Assembly (NCBI RefSeq): GCF_910592395.1
Contig: NC_088313.1
Coordinates: forward strand, 8,684,501 to 8,748,500
Origin: Lineus longissimus
Taxonomy: Eukaryota > Nemertea > Pilidiophora > Heteronemertea > Lineidae
DNA: 64,000 bases
Direction: 5' to 3'
The notes under the pieces were generated by a model. It saw only the letters and a list, made by a program, of their open reading frames with translations, ran no database searches and was not told the origin of the DNA. Both the position numbers and the translations under genes were made by a program. Positions 1 through 10,608 of this stretch are shown here, piece after piece; position 1 is the stretch's first letter; the number at the start of each line of letters is the position of its first letter.

Positions 1-1
1 C

Positions 2-973
2 GATTACCCACGGAAATCTCACTTTACAGCATCAAATGGCTGGTTATCAGGGTTTAAGAAAAGGTACAGCATCTCCCTTAGAAGGAAGACCAAGGACAGC
101 CGACAGGTGCCAGATAATGCTGACGCCCTAGTAGCTGCATTTAGGGAAAGCGTGCATGAACAGCATGAACATTATGAAGATTATCAAGTGGCAAATGTAG
201 ACGAGGTTTTCACCCTTTTTGACAACCATGGCAGTTATACCTACAACCGAACAGGGGCAACGCAGATTGATATCAAATCTTCGTGGGGCAATCCTAGGCT
301 GGGATGTACCGTCACTTTAGCAGTCACAATGGCAGGGGGAAAATTACCCCCGCACATCACCTTCAGACGTCCAACTGCAGCCGCATGGCAAGAGCTTCAA
401 GACAATCTGCCTGAAGATGTAGTCGTGGCACAATCACCAACGGGGTGGATGAGAGCAAATGTTATGTTAGATTACCTCGGAGAGGTGTTCATCCCCTTCA
501 TGCATCAGGACCAGGACGACCAGGAAGACGGGTATCTACCTTTCCTTCTCATATGGGATCGCTGCCGTGTGCATCTTACAGAAGAAGTTGCCCTTCTCAT
601 CATTGAGAATGGCGGTGTTATTGAGTTTATTCCACCAGGTTGTACCCCCATTGCGCAGCCCTTGGATGTTTCTGTCATCCACAGCTTCAAAGTCCGTCTT
701 CGTCTGCTATGGAGATTGTGGAAACAGGAACACACGACGCCGGATGGAAATTGTCCAAGGATTTCAATTTTAGAAGTGACACGCCTTGTCCGAGACGCAT
801 GGCAGGAAGTACCCGAACAGGTGGTGCAAAATTCATTTCATGCTGCTGGTATTGGGCGTGGGGTTCCACTGGTTGGGGCAGAAGATCTCGAACAACCTGC
901 TGGGGTCGTCGATGAGGGACTAGAATTTTTTAACCTGCCAGAGGAAGACCTTGTCGAGGACCCTGATGAATAA
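2..973 (+). CDS. Pogo/Tigger-like DDE transposase, 5'-truncated by window edge
   Basis: The frame is open from base 2 to the stop at 971-973, so the true start lies left of the window; the GTG at 107 is not a credible start. The first ~30 codons (SNGWLSGFKKRYSISLRRKT) look like the end of a CENP-B-type helix-turn-helix domain. The DDE catalytic core follows: NVDEVF gives the first Asp, WGNPRLGCTVTLAV is the usual strand, LIWDRCRVH gives the second Asp and PPGCTPIAQPLDVSVI the third. The C-terminus is acidic (EEDLVEDPDE), as in pogo/Jerky-type proteins. Cut-and-paste transposition at TA targets is known for the family. The visible part has no stop or frameshift. A diverged, broken relative lies at 22924-23989. 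Domesticated Jerky-like genes share this architecture, so a host gene cannot be excluded. Confidence 0.85.
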   Translation, partial: DYPRKSHFTASNGWLSGFKKRYSISLRRKTKDSRQVPDNADALVAAFRESVHEQHEHYEDYQVANVDEVFTLFDNHGSYTYNRTGATQIDIKSSWGNPRLGCTVTLAVTMAGGKLPPHITFRRPTAAAWQELQDNLPEDVVVAQSPTGWMRANVMLDYLGEVFIPFMHQDQDDQEDGYLPFLLIWDRCRVHLTEEVALLIIENGGVIEFIPPGCTPIAQPLDVSVIHSFKVRLRLLWRLWKQEHTTPDGNCPRISILEVTRLVRDAWQEVPEQVVQNSFHAAGIGRGVPLVGAEDLEQPAGVVDEGLEFFNLPEEDLVEDPDE

Positions 974-2359
974 CAGGACCTGCAGGCTTCTTGAAGCCGT
1001 CTCATGCCATTACCTTTTTTGGGCTACCCTGTAGAAGTGTTCATTTTGCCATTAAATGACCACATCAAATCTTGTTTCTTGCAGGCATCCGCAAAACTTG
1101 CTTTTTTCTTAGAGGTTAAAATGCATTCAAAATTCCGTCACCGACGTCACCCTGCCGAGCATAAAATTGAAACAGTGTGTAACCATCTTTCCCATTATGG
1201 TATACTAAGGGTTAATATGGTGGGATTTGACCACAAGTCAACGACATCGATAAAGAATTCCCCTTTATGTCAATTCCCGAAGCCTATTCATGTAGTCAAA
1301 TCAAGCACGCCTACTCACATGTCGTGGGCGGGACAAGTTAGGCCTCACTGGTGGCCAGGATCGGTTCTTATTCGCAAGGAATTAAAGTATGTATGTGTCA
1401 ACATACAGGCATGAACAGACACTGGGAACAACCCAAACGACAAACATCACAGTAAGTACGTTAATTAGGCTATTGACCACGGTTAGGTGCCTTTCCAAGT
1501 CTTATTCATGTTATTTGTGGAGTGTTTAGGATGTAACCCTCATGTCTCACAATATTCTTTCTCTTCTCCCTCATCACTCTCGCTTAATTAATTTAAATCA
1601 AAATACCCACATCGACCTACCAAGACAAATTACGTACCAGGCTTCAACACAACACCATAGTGTTTTCAAGCTGCCATAAGTACCAACCAACCAACCACAC
1701 AATGACCTAACCATTCGTCAACCTTAACCTTTTCACCTCCATTTCCCTGTATAGATTCTTCCAGTCAATGCATTACAAGTGTCCATTCAGAAAACTGGGG
1801 GTGTAAAGCTTAAAAGCACTGTCTCCTTATATATCAATGTTGCTGACTCAAAATTCATATTTCCCTCCTCAAAATTCTCAACAAGTTTGGTCCTGCCATC
1901 TAGTGCTTTGGCCACAACACCTCCAGGAAGTTGCTTCTGCACATGTCACATGCATGAGCAGATGCAATCTGGGCACCATCTTTCCAAGACATAATTTTTC
2001 TATTTCACCAAATTCTACAATAATAATCTAAATTATAAGTGAAACCATTTTGTGTACAGAATAACAAATAGCTACATTTAAACCCTAAATCCCCTGCTCC
2101 ATTTTCATTGTAATATAAAATGTTTCACTTTCCAAAAAGGTATATTTATAGCAACATTGCCAACCCCTTCCCAAATACATACATGTGCATAGTGCATTCA
2201 ATCTTTCTGTGCACACCCAGTGCATTTTGCACTGTCATCCATATGTGGATTTAATATATATTTTGTAAGACACCTGTCTTTCCTTCACTTATTTCAAAAT
2301 CTATTGTGCTGTCACGCACAATCAATGTAAAATACAATCATCCTGTTCGATATTTCCAG
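974..2359. other. No supported gene
   Basis: This stretch holds only short AT-rich frames. One 136-codon frame at 1004-1414 has no recognisable motif and a low-complexity feel, so I do not call it. I could not identify the right terminal inverted repeat of the preceding pogo-like element here. Confidence 0.5.
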
Positions 2360-2644
2360 ATTGAAACTCAACCTCCAAGAGAAATGAATGGACAGCTCCA
2401 CGCCATCCAAGACAGTACGGCTAACACGGGCGATGATCATGCAACCGTCCTCATTCAAGAAGACGATAACTTCACCGAATACTTGTGCCACACCTCGGCC
2501 CTCCAGACATATATGCAAGATAACGGCTATGTCTTTGTCTCAACTGATGATTTGTGCACACAAATAGCTGCCTACCTGCCTGTTGATGTGAATTTCCTCG
2601 CTCATCCTGTAGACGCAAAGATTCTGAGCTTTCTAAATCAGTAA
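2360..2644 (+). CDS. Candidate terminal coding exon, unknown product
   Basis: A splice-acceptor-like site (tgttcgatatttccag) ends at 2359 and is followed by 94 open codons in phase 0 to TAA at 2642-2644. The composition looks protein-like: polar, acidic, with few rare residues (for example ATVLIQEDDNFTEYLCHTSA). No family is recognised. No upstream exon was found within the window, and the sequence immediately downstream is a tandem repeat. It may be the last exon of a gene or a gene fragment carried by a repeat; chance is also possible at this length. Confidence 0.3.
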   Translation: METQPPREMNGQLHAIQDSTANTGDDHATVLIQEDDNFTEYLCHTSALQTYMQDNGYVFVSTDDLCTQIAAYLPVDVNFLAHPVDAKILSFLNQ

Positions 2645-2877
2645 TCTTGAATTGTCAACATACTAACCCTTCGTAATTATGAAACCATCAATATCATGAT
2701 GCTACTATTTTCACATGTTGTTGATGTTCTCTTTTAGTAAACTGTTCCTCCACATTTGTCTTCGATAATCATCATGGATAGAAATTACAATTAGGAGTAA
2801 GGGTTCGGCTTAGGCCCGGTAGAGGTAGCAATAAGTGTTCCGAGTAAGGGACAGGATTCGGTGGCTCAACTCCTAAT

Positions 2878-2935
2878 AATTCCAATCTATGATCAGTAAG
2901 TGCACATACGCTTTTACTGATTATAAATTGGAATT
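2878..2935. repeat. Hairpin in tandem unit 1 (inverted repeat)
   Basis: The left arm at 2878-2899 and the right arm at 2914-2935 are reverse complements over 22 bases with two mismatches, around a 14-base loop. The same hairpin recurs in the second unit, and only its right arm remains in the third. Confidence 0.75.
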
Positions 2936-3505
2936 GTCTTCATTAACAGTCGAGCCATCAAAAAGATTGATTTCAGCACTTTTAGAGAAACAATACATTT
3001 ACCCCAGAGATATGGGAGAGGTGCAAGTAATTTGTTTATTTTGGTACATTTTATCCATGCTGCACTAGATCGGGAATTTGTTTCAGTTCCCGTTATTGAC
3101 TTGTTTTTTCAAATAATTTGATACAATGTAGATAATGTCATGCCTTCACCTGCCTGTTGAATTGTCAACATACTAAGGGTAAGTGACCCCTTCGTAATTA
3201 TGACACCACCAATATCATGATCCTAGTATACAATTGCAAAAGTACTGCTGTCTATGAGGACTGAACACGTGAGAAGTTCAATAGAAACGACTAGCGCCAG
3301 CTCGTAAGCCAGGCCATGGTTGGTCAATTTCCATGTGCACTTATTTACATTTTCATGATTGTGTTGTTGATGTTGTCTTTAATAGTAAAATGTTCCTCCA
3401 CATTCATCTTCGATAATCATCATTGATAGAAATTACAATTAGAAGTAAGGTTAGGCTTAGGGGGAGCAGTAAGTGTTCCGAGTAAGGGACAGGATTCGGT
3501 CTAAT

Positions 3506-3564
3506 TATTCCAATCTATAATCAGTAAATGCACAGGTGCTTTTACTGATTATAAAATTGGAATT
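3506..3564. repeat. Hairpin in tandem unit 2 (inverted repeat)
   Basis: This is the second copy of the hairpin at 2878-2935. The arms ATTCCAATCTATAATCAGTAA and its complement are kept, with an extra A in the right arm. The left-arm base that differs from copy 1 (G to A in the word GATCAGTAA/AATCAGTAA) moves it closer to perfect pairing. Confidence 0.7.
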
Positions 3565-3900
3565 ATCTTCATTAAGAGTCGAGCCATCAAAATCACTGAT
3601 TTTAGCATTAGCCTAGCAACATTTATTTCGATTTTCATCCCCAGAGACATTGGTGGGTACTACATGTACGGTAGTAATTTCTTAAGTTTTGTAACTTTTA
3701 TGCACGTAGCACAAGATAAGGCATTTATTTCAGTTTCCGTAATTGAGTGGTGTTTTCAAATAATTTCATACAATCATGTACATAATGTCATGCCTTCACC
3801 TGCCTGTTGAATGGTCAACATACTAAGAGTATATAGTAACCCTTCGTAATCATGCTTTTACTCATTATAAATTGCAATTGTCTTCATTAAGAGTCAAGCC

Positions 3901-5378
3901 ATATATTTTTATACTATGTACGTCATATTTTTAAAGATATAAAATACCAATTTGTTCAGCTGAAGACTTCTCTTCTTTCGTTGACACACGTCACTCGCTA
4001 CAATGTTCAGACGTTACATTTTCGGACCTGGAACACCCTACCAGTAATTTCCTCGCTATTCTTTTCCCCGTTGTTTGGAAACTCTACGCCAACTACTTCA
4101 ACTTTCACTAGTACTCCATCTATAACTGCACCTAGGCCTCCTGGCCCTAGCCCATCACGACACATATCCAGCTCTTATTCCCAAAACCAAACTGTGGCTT
4201 CATATGAAGCAAAATCACCATCCATTGCAAAGTTTTCCCTATGTGGGGACCATCAAATTTGCTGTAAAGCAAATTTCTCAATTCTAGTTCCCTTTGTTCC
4301 CACTAAAAAGTTTGCAACAATTTACCAACATGTTGTAAAGTTGTTGCTAATTTGTTGCAATTTTGTTGCTAGTGTACACATGGCCTTGAAGGGCTTGTTG
4401 CAAAATTGTTGTAAAAATGTTGGTAAAATGTTGCTAATATTTTACAAGTGTACACCCTGCTTAAGTCAAGTGATTAGTGAAACTCTTACAAACCTTAGCA
4501 GAATGCCACCATTGAAATGTTGATAGCAAGTAAAAACTTTAAACAGATAGACTTGATTTTTTTAACCAACTGCCACATGCGGTTTTCTTTATTTAGTCAA
4601 TTTTGAGGTAAGTATTACAGAATGAAATACTTGAATACTAAAATTGACTGGCTCTTCTGATGATTGCACTGGTGAACACCATAGTCGATGGGATGTGCAA
4701 AGTCATAGCTCGATCCTCTCTCTTGGTCATCTGTGATGAGGTCACCAAATATGTTCAAATGCAGCTGCAGTAGTGCAGATCATTCCTGCAAAACATGATG
4801 AGGAGATAACATTTTAATTTTGATAGATAGCTAAGATAGCCAAGTTTTATATCAAATACAAGGCCAACAACAACTGATCAGGCGCTAGGGCCGAATGATC
4901 AAGGAAGTTCATTGAGAATACATTGTGGTAAGAGTGATGAATCGGCCCCGTTTGAAGCATTGTGCTATGTACAGTGTGCATGTGTCAGTGTGTATCAGCT
5001 ATCGCATTTATTGTTTGTTGACCGTTGTTGACATTGCAAATCGCCGGAGTCGATCCTCAATTACACTGTTAATGTACATTGGCAACCTTACCCGATGATA
5101 TCAGAACGATGTTTATTATTGTCTTGTTTATTCACATTAGTTCTGCTATGTGACAAGAGTTATTTGTTGAGTAATCCATGATTTAAAGCCGGACTTTGAC
5201 ATCGTTTCTCAGACCAAGCTGCATTTCGCAGATCGTTTTTCAACGATCGTCGACGAACTATTTCAAATCAATCACATCCAATTAAACAATCCAAGCCTTC
5301 CCTAATGTCATCAACATGCAATAACACAAGCAGCCAAATATTATCGCCTATGAAATTGTGCATTTAATGAGAACTTAC
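3901..5378. other. No supported gene; short-repeat tract at 4305-4455
   Basis: At 4305-4455 words such as ttgttgc and ttgttgta alternate on both sides of gtgtaca, resembling the ends of a dispersed short element. A 180-codon frame across 3981-4523 is built from this low-complexity DNA and is not called. The rest is AT-rich with no recognised feature. Confidence 0.4.
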
Positions 5379-5560
5379 CTCCGAATTGACAGAACACGAT
5401 CTATTCCATAGCATGGTCTCCTTACGTCTGAACTGCGCAGACTCCGAGACGTGACGTTCGCTGCACGTGGGATAACTCGCGCGAAATTTAAAATGCTCTT
5501 CTTGGGGGTGCTCATTAAATTGCGCCAGTAACACCACCTGGTGAGAAATTCATGAACCAC
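5379..5560 (-). other. Candidate 5' exon with strong splice donor
   Basis: On the minus strand the exon would end TTCGGAG at 5379, followed by a consensus donor GTAAGTTC (5371-5378). The exon-side sequence is more GC-rich and CpG-containing (CGCGCGAG, CACGTG) than its surroundings, as in a promoter-proximal exon. No acceptor that keeps a frame open was found downstream (towards 4.8 kb), so it may be noncoding or a chance donor. Confidence 0.25.
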
Positions 5561-5659
5561 GCCTATTGATAATGAAAGAGAAAGCTTTGCTCTATAAGAT
5601 TAGATTTGATTCATGATCCCCAACTTAAAGAATTAGGAGAAATCAGCTGCTGGAAAAGT

Positions 5660-5814
5660 TTTTGGAAAATTTCGCTCGGTGCCACCTAGTGGCCAAACCG
5701 CTCATCCTGCCGGACCCACATTTGGTCTATTCAGGAGTCCCGAAGGGTCTCAACGCCTCAGAGGGAAAATCTATCGCCTATCCGCCATAGTTTTTAAAAC
5801 GTGCCTGTTTAACG

Positions 5815-5849
<35 letters not shown>

Positions 5850-5906
5850 GGACGGACATTCATTCTACCATTTACTCATATGAATAGCTCAGCTTGTCAG
5901 CTGAGT
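5660..5906. repeat. Dispersed repeat with ACAG microsatellite
   Basis: The core is a GACA/CAGA tetranucleotide run at 5815-5855 that drifts into GGAC repeats, followed by CATTCATTCTACCATTTAC and an imperfect palindrome (agctcagcttgtcagctgag, 5885-5904). A microsatellite inside a conserved short sequence suggests the 3' end of a SINE or non-autonomous element rather than a simple repeat. Confidence 0.5.
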
Positions 5907-6134
5907 TAAAAACAGCTGTTCCAACCATGTCAATTGCATTTAATGCCCGAGGCTGCTGAGGTCGGTTGTTATACATAATGTGTAGGCCCTATTGGGGCCT
6001 GTGATACCGCATAGTGTCTTCTTGTGTTCCAGCCATAGCAAGGTGACAGCGACACAGGTCAGTGTCAGTGACAGCCACTGTCAATGACAGATTATTGTCA
6101 TCTGACATCTAGGCCTATCTAACGTTGCACGGCA
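5907..6134. other. Noncoding, TGTCA-rich
   Basis: The segment 6048-6110 repeats GTGACAG/CAGTGTCA words on both strands. No gene is seen. Confidence 0.4.
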
Positions 6135-6506
6135 TTATATCGTCACGTCAAGATGATTGTGCATAATACCGTCACTTTTCAATAGTAGTTCAGCGTCATG
6201 ACATAACTGGCGATACAACACAGACGAGGCGAAACAATATTGTGCAACATTAGTCTGTTCAAAAATCATACATGTTATGCATCTGCAACCGTCTATCAAT
6301 GTCTTCTCTGCTATATCGGCAGGTCTGCCATGCAAATTGATTAACCACAAATTCTAATCACTTTCGTCCGAATGATCACTCTCATTATGATCTAGTGATA
6401 TTAATGGCTCGAACATGTACGGCTCAACGTTTAAATATCCTTCTGTATCGACCAAAACATCCTCAAATTCACTGCTCTCACTCTCTGAACTGTATGCGGA
6501 AGCCAT
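6135..6506 (-). pseudogene. P2X7-C-terminal-like (zinc-binding domain) protein remnant
   Basis: The frame starts at ATG 6504-6506 and runs to a stop at 6135-6137 with one in-frame TAG at 6354-6356. The N-terminal part is a Ser/Glu/Asp-rich leader containing VEPYMFEPLIS, which resembles the PYxFEP motif that starts many invertebrate proteins with the P2X7 intracellular (ballast) domain. After the stop, GCRCITCMIFEQTNVAQYCF resembles the CIT...F...C segment near the end of that domain. The central Cys-rich zinc-binding block expected between them is missing, implying an internal deletion. These proteins often occur in large families of uncertain origin. The assignment rests on two short motifs. 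Confidence 0.45.
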
Positions 6507-6688
6507 CTTGCTTTGTTCTGACTGGCCTGATCTACGTCATCAAAAAATCCCATCGGCCACATGTGAAACTAATCTAAAGTTGTGTGTGGTGGGAAATTCA
6601 AATAGTTTAAAATTGAAAATTGAAATAACTAAATAATGACTTTATTATTAGAATTTTTTTAATGTCTGGGATCTTGTTTTGTTAACCC

Positions 6689-7440
6689 TCAACATATTTC
6701 ATGAGTATCAAGCATGTTTTCAAACCTTGATATATGGCCTTTAATGCCATCTTTACCAACCACATGGCCAGCAAATGTTATTTCAGGAACCTTGAACAAG
6801 CACTTCGCGCGATTAAGAGTGACACCGGCCTGAGCGAGCCGTTTAAGCACTTTGTCCAACCGAATATCATGTTCTTCTTCAGTATCAGCAAACACCACAA
6901 TGTCGTCCATGATGCATACAACGCCCTCCAAATCCCGCAAGATACTATGTATCTGGCGTTGGTAATGTTCTGGACCAGAATTTATGCCAAAGGGCAGCCT
7001 CTGATAGCAGTATCGTCCGAAGGGGGTGATGAAACACGTAGCCAGCTGCGATGCTTCATCCGCGAGCTTTATTTGGTGAAATCCTCGATTTGCATCCAGT
7101 TTTGAGAACACTTTTGCCCCAGCCATATGTCCAAGAACATGGTCAACTGAAGGCAGTTGATGGCGCTCGCGTTTCACTGATTCGTTCAATTTAGTAAAAT
7201 CGCAACAAATCCTGACGTTTCCATTTTTCTTCGGAACGACGACCATGGGTGCACACCACTCAGTTGGCTCGTACACTTTACGAAGAACAGAGAGAGAGAT
7301 TCCATACGATCAAGTTCAGCCTTGACCTTAGGCATGAGTGGAATAGCGAGTTTGCGTGGTACGTCATCAATAAGAACGGGGTTTCACCGCGTTAGGTTGG
7401 TGACTCGCTTGTGAAAACGACTGGGACCTGCCTGAGTTGT
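6689..7440 (-). pseudogene. Ty3/Gypsy reverse transcriptase fragment
   Basis: The minus-strand frame 6689-7276 covers the RT palm: CAPMVVVPKKNGNVRICCDF, FSKLDANRGFHQI (first catalytic Asp), PFGINSGPEHYQ, and IMDDIVVF (the catalytic Asp pair). It continues into the connection TFAGHVVGKDGI and then stops at 6689. Upstream sequence at 7277-7440 still reads like the RT N-terminus in another frame (PLMPKVKAELDRM), so at least one frameshift lies near 7280-7290. No protease, RNase H or integrase adjoins it. It is an isolated, broken scrap of an element distinct from the other Gypsy copies here. Confidence 0.85.
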
Positions 7441-7675
7441 AAGTATTCTCCGACTACTCCGACTTGAAACAATCAATATTTCTTAATAAATTATTATCAA
7501 AAAATGGGTTTTAACTCTTTGTAATAGTTATGTAGAACAAGTGCATCAAGTTAGTTGGTGGAAATTTGTGTTCGAAATAGGCATTTCGGAGCTCATTTTG
7601 AAGGATACAATTTCGTCCAGCATCGTCATCGTGCATGCATCTCATCGATCGGCCTGTCATGTAACTACACGGTGT
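7441..7675. other. No gene seen
   Basis: AT-rich sequence leading into the foldback element; no supported feature. Confidence 0.4.
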
Positions 7676-8813
7676 ACCCCCATTTCGCCTACACCCATTT
7701 CGCCTATTACCCATTTCGCCTACCCCCATTTCACCTACTCACCATTTCGCCTACTCACCGTTTCGCCTACTAAAAAGGAAAAGAGTGGTGTGCGCTGGAC
7801 ATTTGAACAATTTTACGAATTGTTGAGCTTGGTTTTTTTCCTTTATATTATAGTATATTTCCCAGTTAAACTTTACCATACTTTATCATTCCAACCCGGC
7901 CTCTTGAGACAAGACCACCATTGATTTTTTAAGCCTTTTTGCAGTTAAATTGTCACAGTTCGACCGCCTCGCAATGCTTCGGGTTGTGAATCTGAAATTT
8001 GGATATGACATTCCAGACAGTCAGGCGAGTAAATGGTGAAATTTTATTAGAACTGGTGGTTGTCCACGAATTTGTTTTCTTCAAATTGGACAAATTTGAG
8101 AGACCATGATATTTCCACTGTTTTCAGCCAAATCTCAAAATTTATTTTTTCATCAAAAAAATTATTTTTATCTGTAGACTTGCCATACCAAATATCTTTC
8201 CAATACCTCTCCAAATAAGCACTTGACAGTTGAAAACACACTCGCGTCTAATTTATAGGTCTGGAACCTCCAACCTATGAATATTCAATGGTGGTCTTGT
8301 CTCTCTTCACTTCACTTAATTGGGGGTGGGGGGAGGGAAGGTCACTCTTCAACATGTAGATATTGATGTGTTCGGGTCAATTGCCGACATACTAGTACTT
8401 CCATTTTCAAGGGGTTATAAAGGCGAGGGGGGGGGGGGCTTTTCATCATTTCAATTATGAATATTTGTAAGTGAAGAACCCAAGAGTCTTGGTCTGTTTT
8501 TTTACATCTTGGTACAACCAAGCGCTGCCCTACAGGATATCTTCATTGTGGAGCTTGGCTTTACAAATGGTCATTACATCTTTTGAATTTGAAGTCACTA
8601 TCATAAAACATTTGAAATGATGTAGGCGAAATGGGTAATAGGCGAAATGGTGAGTAGGCGAAATGGTGAGTAGGCGAAATGGGTAATATGCGAAATGGTG
8701 AATAGGCGAAATGGGTGTAGGCGAAATGGTGAGTAGGCGAAATGGTGAGTAGGCGAAATGGGTAAATTTTGTAGGAGAAATGGGTGGAGGCGAAATGGGT
8801 GTAGGCGAAATGG
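7676..8813. mobile_element. Foldback-type element with inverted arrays of a short GCGAAATGG unit
   Basis: The left end (7676-7772) is about six copies of a 12-17-base unit around CCATTTCGCCTA; the right end (8621-8813) is about thirteen copies of its reverse complement TAGGCGAAATGG with spacers GTGAG, GTAA or GTG. The two arrays therefore form terminal inverted repeats made of tandem satellites, as in foldback transposons. The interior has no convincing coding frame, contains a nested MITE and a G-run near 8428-8438. The octamer AACTACAC occurs about 9-10 bases outside both ends, but not directly abutting, so I do not claim it as a target duplication. Long frames predicted inside the arrays are translations of the repeat. 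Confidence 0.7.
7906..8303. mobile_element. Nested MITE with 19-bp perfect terminal inverted repeats
   Basis: GAGACAAGACCACCATTGA at 7906-7924 is repeated in perfect reverse complement at 8285-8303. Each end is directly abutted by TCTT (7902-7905 and 8304-8307), a plausible 4-bp target duplication. The 398-bp element has no coding capacity. Confidence 0.7.
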
Positions 8814-9942
8814 GAATGAACCAACTACACACAGGGCCCCTATACACACAATCTCTTGTACATTTTGTACAATTGAGTTATGATTATGTGAAAGCCTGTT
8901 TGTAAACATGATTGTTGATAAATCAAAGGCACTCTCCTCAAAGACCAGAGATGGTATAGACTGTCTATGACAATGTCAATGATCATGTTAATGTTTACAA
9001 AATGTATGCCCTGTCGGTCGTGTATACTCAGGCAAAAGTCTACGTCCACGGATAGCTGATGGTGATTAATCATGAACGTTCCGTCCATGGGCTGTCCACG
9101 GATAGCTGGTGGAGAATCTCCATTTGCTATCCGTGGATGGGCGTCCGTGGATGGAATGTCCATGGGCCGTCAGTCGATAGTTGATGGAATCCGTTATAGA
9201 ATCTATCATGTTCCATCATAGATTCTATGACGGAAGAAAGTTAAGCTTGGCCAATTTTTCTCCTTATTTTCCGTAAGTTTGATTAGTGACTCTGTATCTT
9301 GTTAATGCTCCAATGCTTTACATATATCGTTTTTTGCCAATCCTGCGAGTTCCGTTTGGGGGTTAGTATTCAGATTCTTTGCGGGGATATCAGCCATTTG
9401 TCTGGGGCACAGACAGCTGTAGCTATGTAAGGGGTGGGGGGAGGTGGCAGGGATGTGGCCCCTTAGTCATCAGTTTCATCTCCCCCTGACGAATCAACTT
9501 GGAGTCCACCTGATCGCATCCACTCAAATAGTCAGTTTGATAATAATGCATATAGTCGATAATTAAGAGGTTACATAACATGGTATGTAAGGTTGTTGTT
9601 TTTTTATTACTATTTCACACATGGCATACATGTATGTTTGAGAACATCGAATCATGTACACTGTCACATTTAAGCCAACATAATCAGCTCTTGCGCATTA
9701 TAATCAATGTTACGAATTCAAAATGCTTCTTCTTCGTCATAACATTTATGCCTAACCAATTCGTTCAGTTCTAGTTCATGTTCACTTTCTATTATGGTTG
9801 GCTTTGGTCTCACTGACCACCTGATGACCTGAACCGTAATAGGTTTGGCTTTGCTAGACAATTGGTAAGTTTGTCTGAATGCAAAACCAAAGGACCTAGT
9901 GAGGCACGCCCCCTAACACTAACTGCATGAAAATGGTCCGAA
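8814..9942. other. No gene; palindrome-rich cluster at 9040-9233
   Basis: The segment 9040-9175 contains several copies of the word TCCACGGATAGCT and its complement CTATCCGTGGAT, so it can fold on itself. The rest shows no recognised feature. Confidence 0.5.
9191..9233. repeat. Hairpin
   Basis: CCGTTATAGAATCTATCATG (9191-9210) pairs with 9214-9233 across a 3-base loop, with two mismatches. It abuts the palindromic cluster at 9040-9175 and is probably part of the same non-autonomous element. Confidence 0.65.
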
Positions 9943-10130
9943 ACTAATTCCAAGTCTCGATTACTGTAGTCTCATTAAATCTTAACATATTATTATTGTG
10001 TTCAAACTTTTTATAACTATGTACAAAGCAAATGAATGAGGATAATGCAGCAACCATAAATTAGAAAATTGGAAGCTGGAGTTGTAAAAGTTATTGTGTC
10101 TCAGAGACTATTGCTTGACTTGGAATTAGT
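9943..10130. repeat. Inverted repeat, possible short MITE
   Basis: ACTAATTCCAAGTC at 9943-9956 recurs as its exact reverse complement at 10117-10130; the words GTCTC/GAGAC just inside also pair approximately. The 188-bp unit is AT-rich and noncoding. No target duplication was recognised. Confidence 0.5.
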
Positions 10131-10608
10131 CGTGGTCTCAATAGTGTTACTTATAAGTTAGCAATATCAAATACATGTACGTGTACATGCAAGTGTTTAT
10201 GCAAATACGAGTAGTTAACACCTGGTGCCAAAATGCAGAGGAGAAGATTTCAGATCATTTTGGTGTCCTCCGTTTTTCGATATCTTGCACCGTTTAGGAG
10301 CTACAGGCCTTCAAAGTTGGCATTTCCCACCAAATGTGGCTCGCACAGTAAAATGTTCAAGTTTCTCATCCCCCTGCCGCCACGGCAAGATATTTTCAAC
10401 CGCTGCGACTACATGCACGCAGGAGGTGGACTTGTTTGCCGTGTTTTTAATGCATCCCCGGCTAATTTGAATGATTTTTGGCCCGGCTACAGCATTTCTT
10501 GCAAAAGATGTACATGTAGTCATTTTAGTGCAAAAAGTACCCCTCTAAAAAACCTTTGGCATCGAAGGTGTTAAAGGCTGTCTGTGACATTAATTACCAA
10601 CGGTATGT
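10131..10608. other. No supported gene
   Basis: Two overlapping short frames at 10225-10574 show no domain and conflict with each other. This is possibly the border or leader of the following Gypsy fragment, whose 5' LTR I could not recognise. Confidence 0.4.

Larger units (their letters stand above)
2648..3900. repeat. Tandem duplication, two long units plus a partial third
   Basis: The phrase TGAATTGTCAACATACTAA begins units at 2648 and 3158 and a variant begins a third at 3808. Unit one is 510 bp and unit two about 650 bp; unit two carries an extra block of roughly 130 bp around 3224-3350 absent from unit one. The third copy breaks off near 3900. Each full unit includes the same hairpin (annotated separately) and the shared segments CGAGTAAGGGACAGGATTCGG and ATAATGTCATGCCTTCACC. 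There is no coding frame. It could be satellite-like DNA or a duplicated 3' region of a non-autonomous element. Confidence 0.8.

Noticed and set aside
1004-1414. 136-codon frame after the pogo transposase
   Set aside because: No motif, no upstream signals; within expectation for chance.
3981-4523. 180-codon open frame
   Set aside because: Built from low-complexity ttgttgc repeats and Ser/Pro/Thr-biased chance sequence; no motif or splice support.
4650-4787. Minus-strand exon paired with the donor at 5378
   Set aside because: Acceptor-like tgttttgcag is present, but every frame closes quickly; no coherent exon.
5815-5855. Short direct repeats that could suggest a CRISPR array
   Set aside because: A simple tetranucleotide microsatellite without spacers in a eukaryotic genome.
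7541-7924. Frames across the CCATTTCGCC array
   Set aside because: They translate a tandem repeat in several frames equally well, which is an artefact of the repeat.
8530-8909. Three overlapping minus-strand frames over the right array
   Set aside because: Same artefact; all three frames are open because the unit lacks stops.
10225-10574. Overlapping 81-113-codon frames
   Set aside because: Mutually exclusive, with no domain or repeat support.
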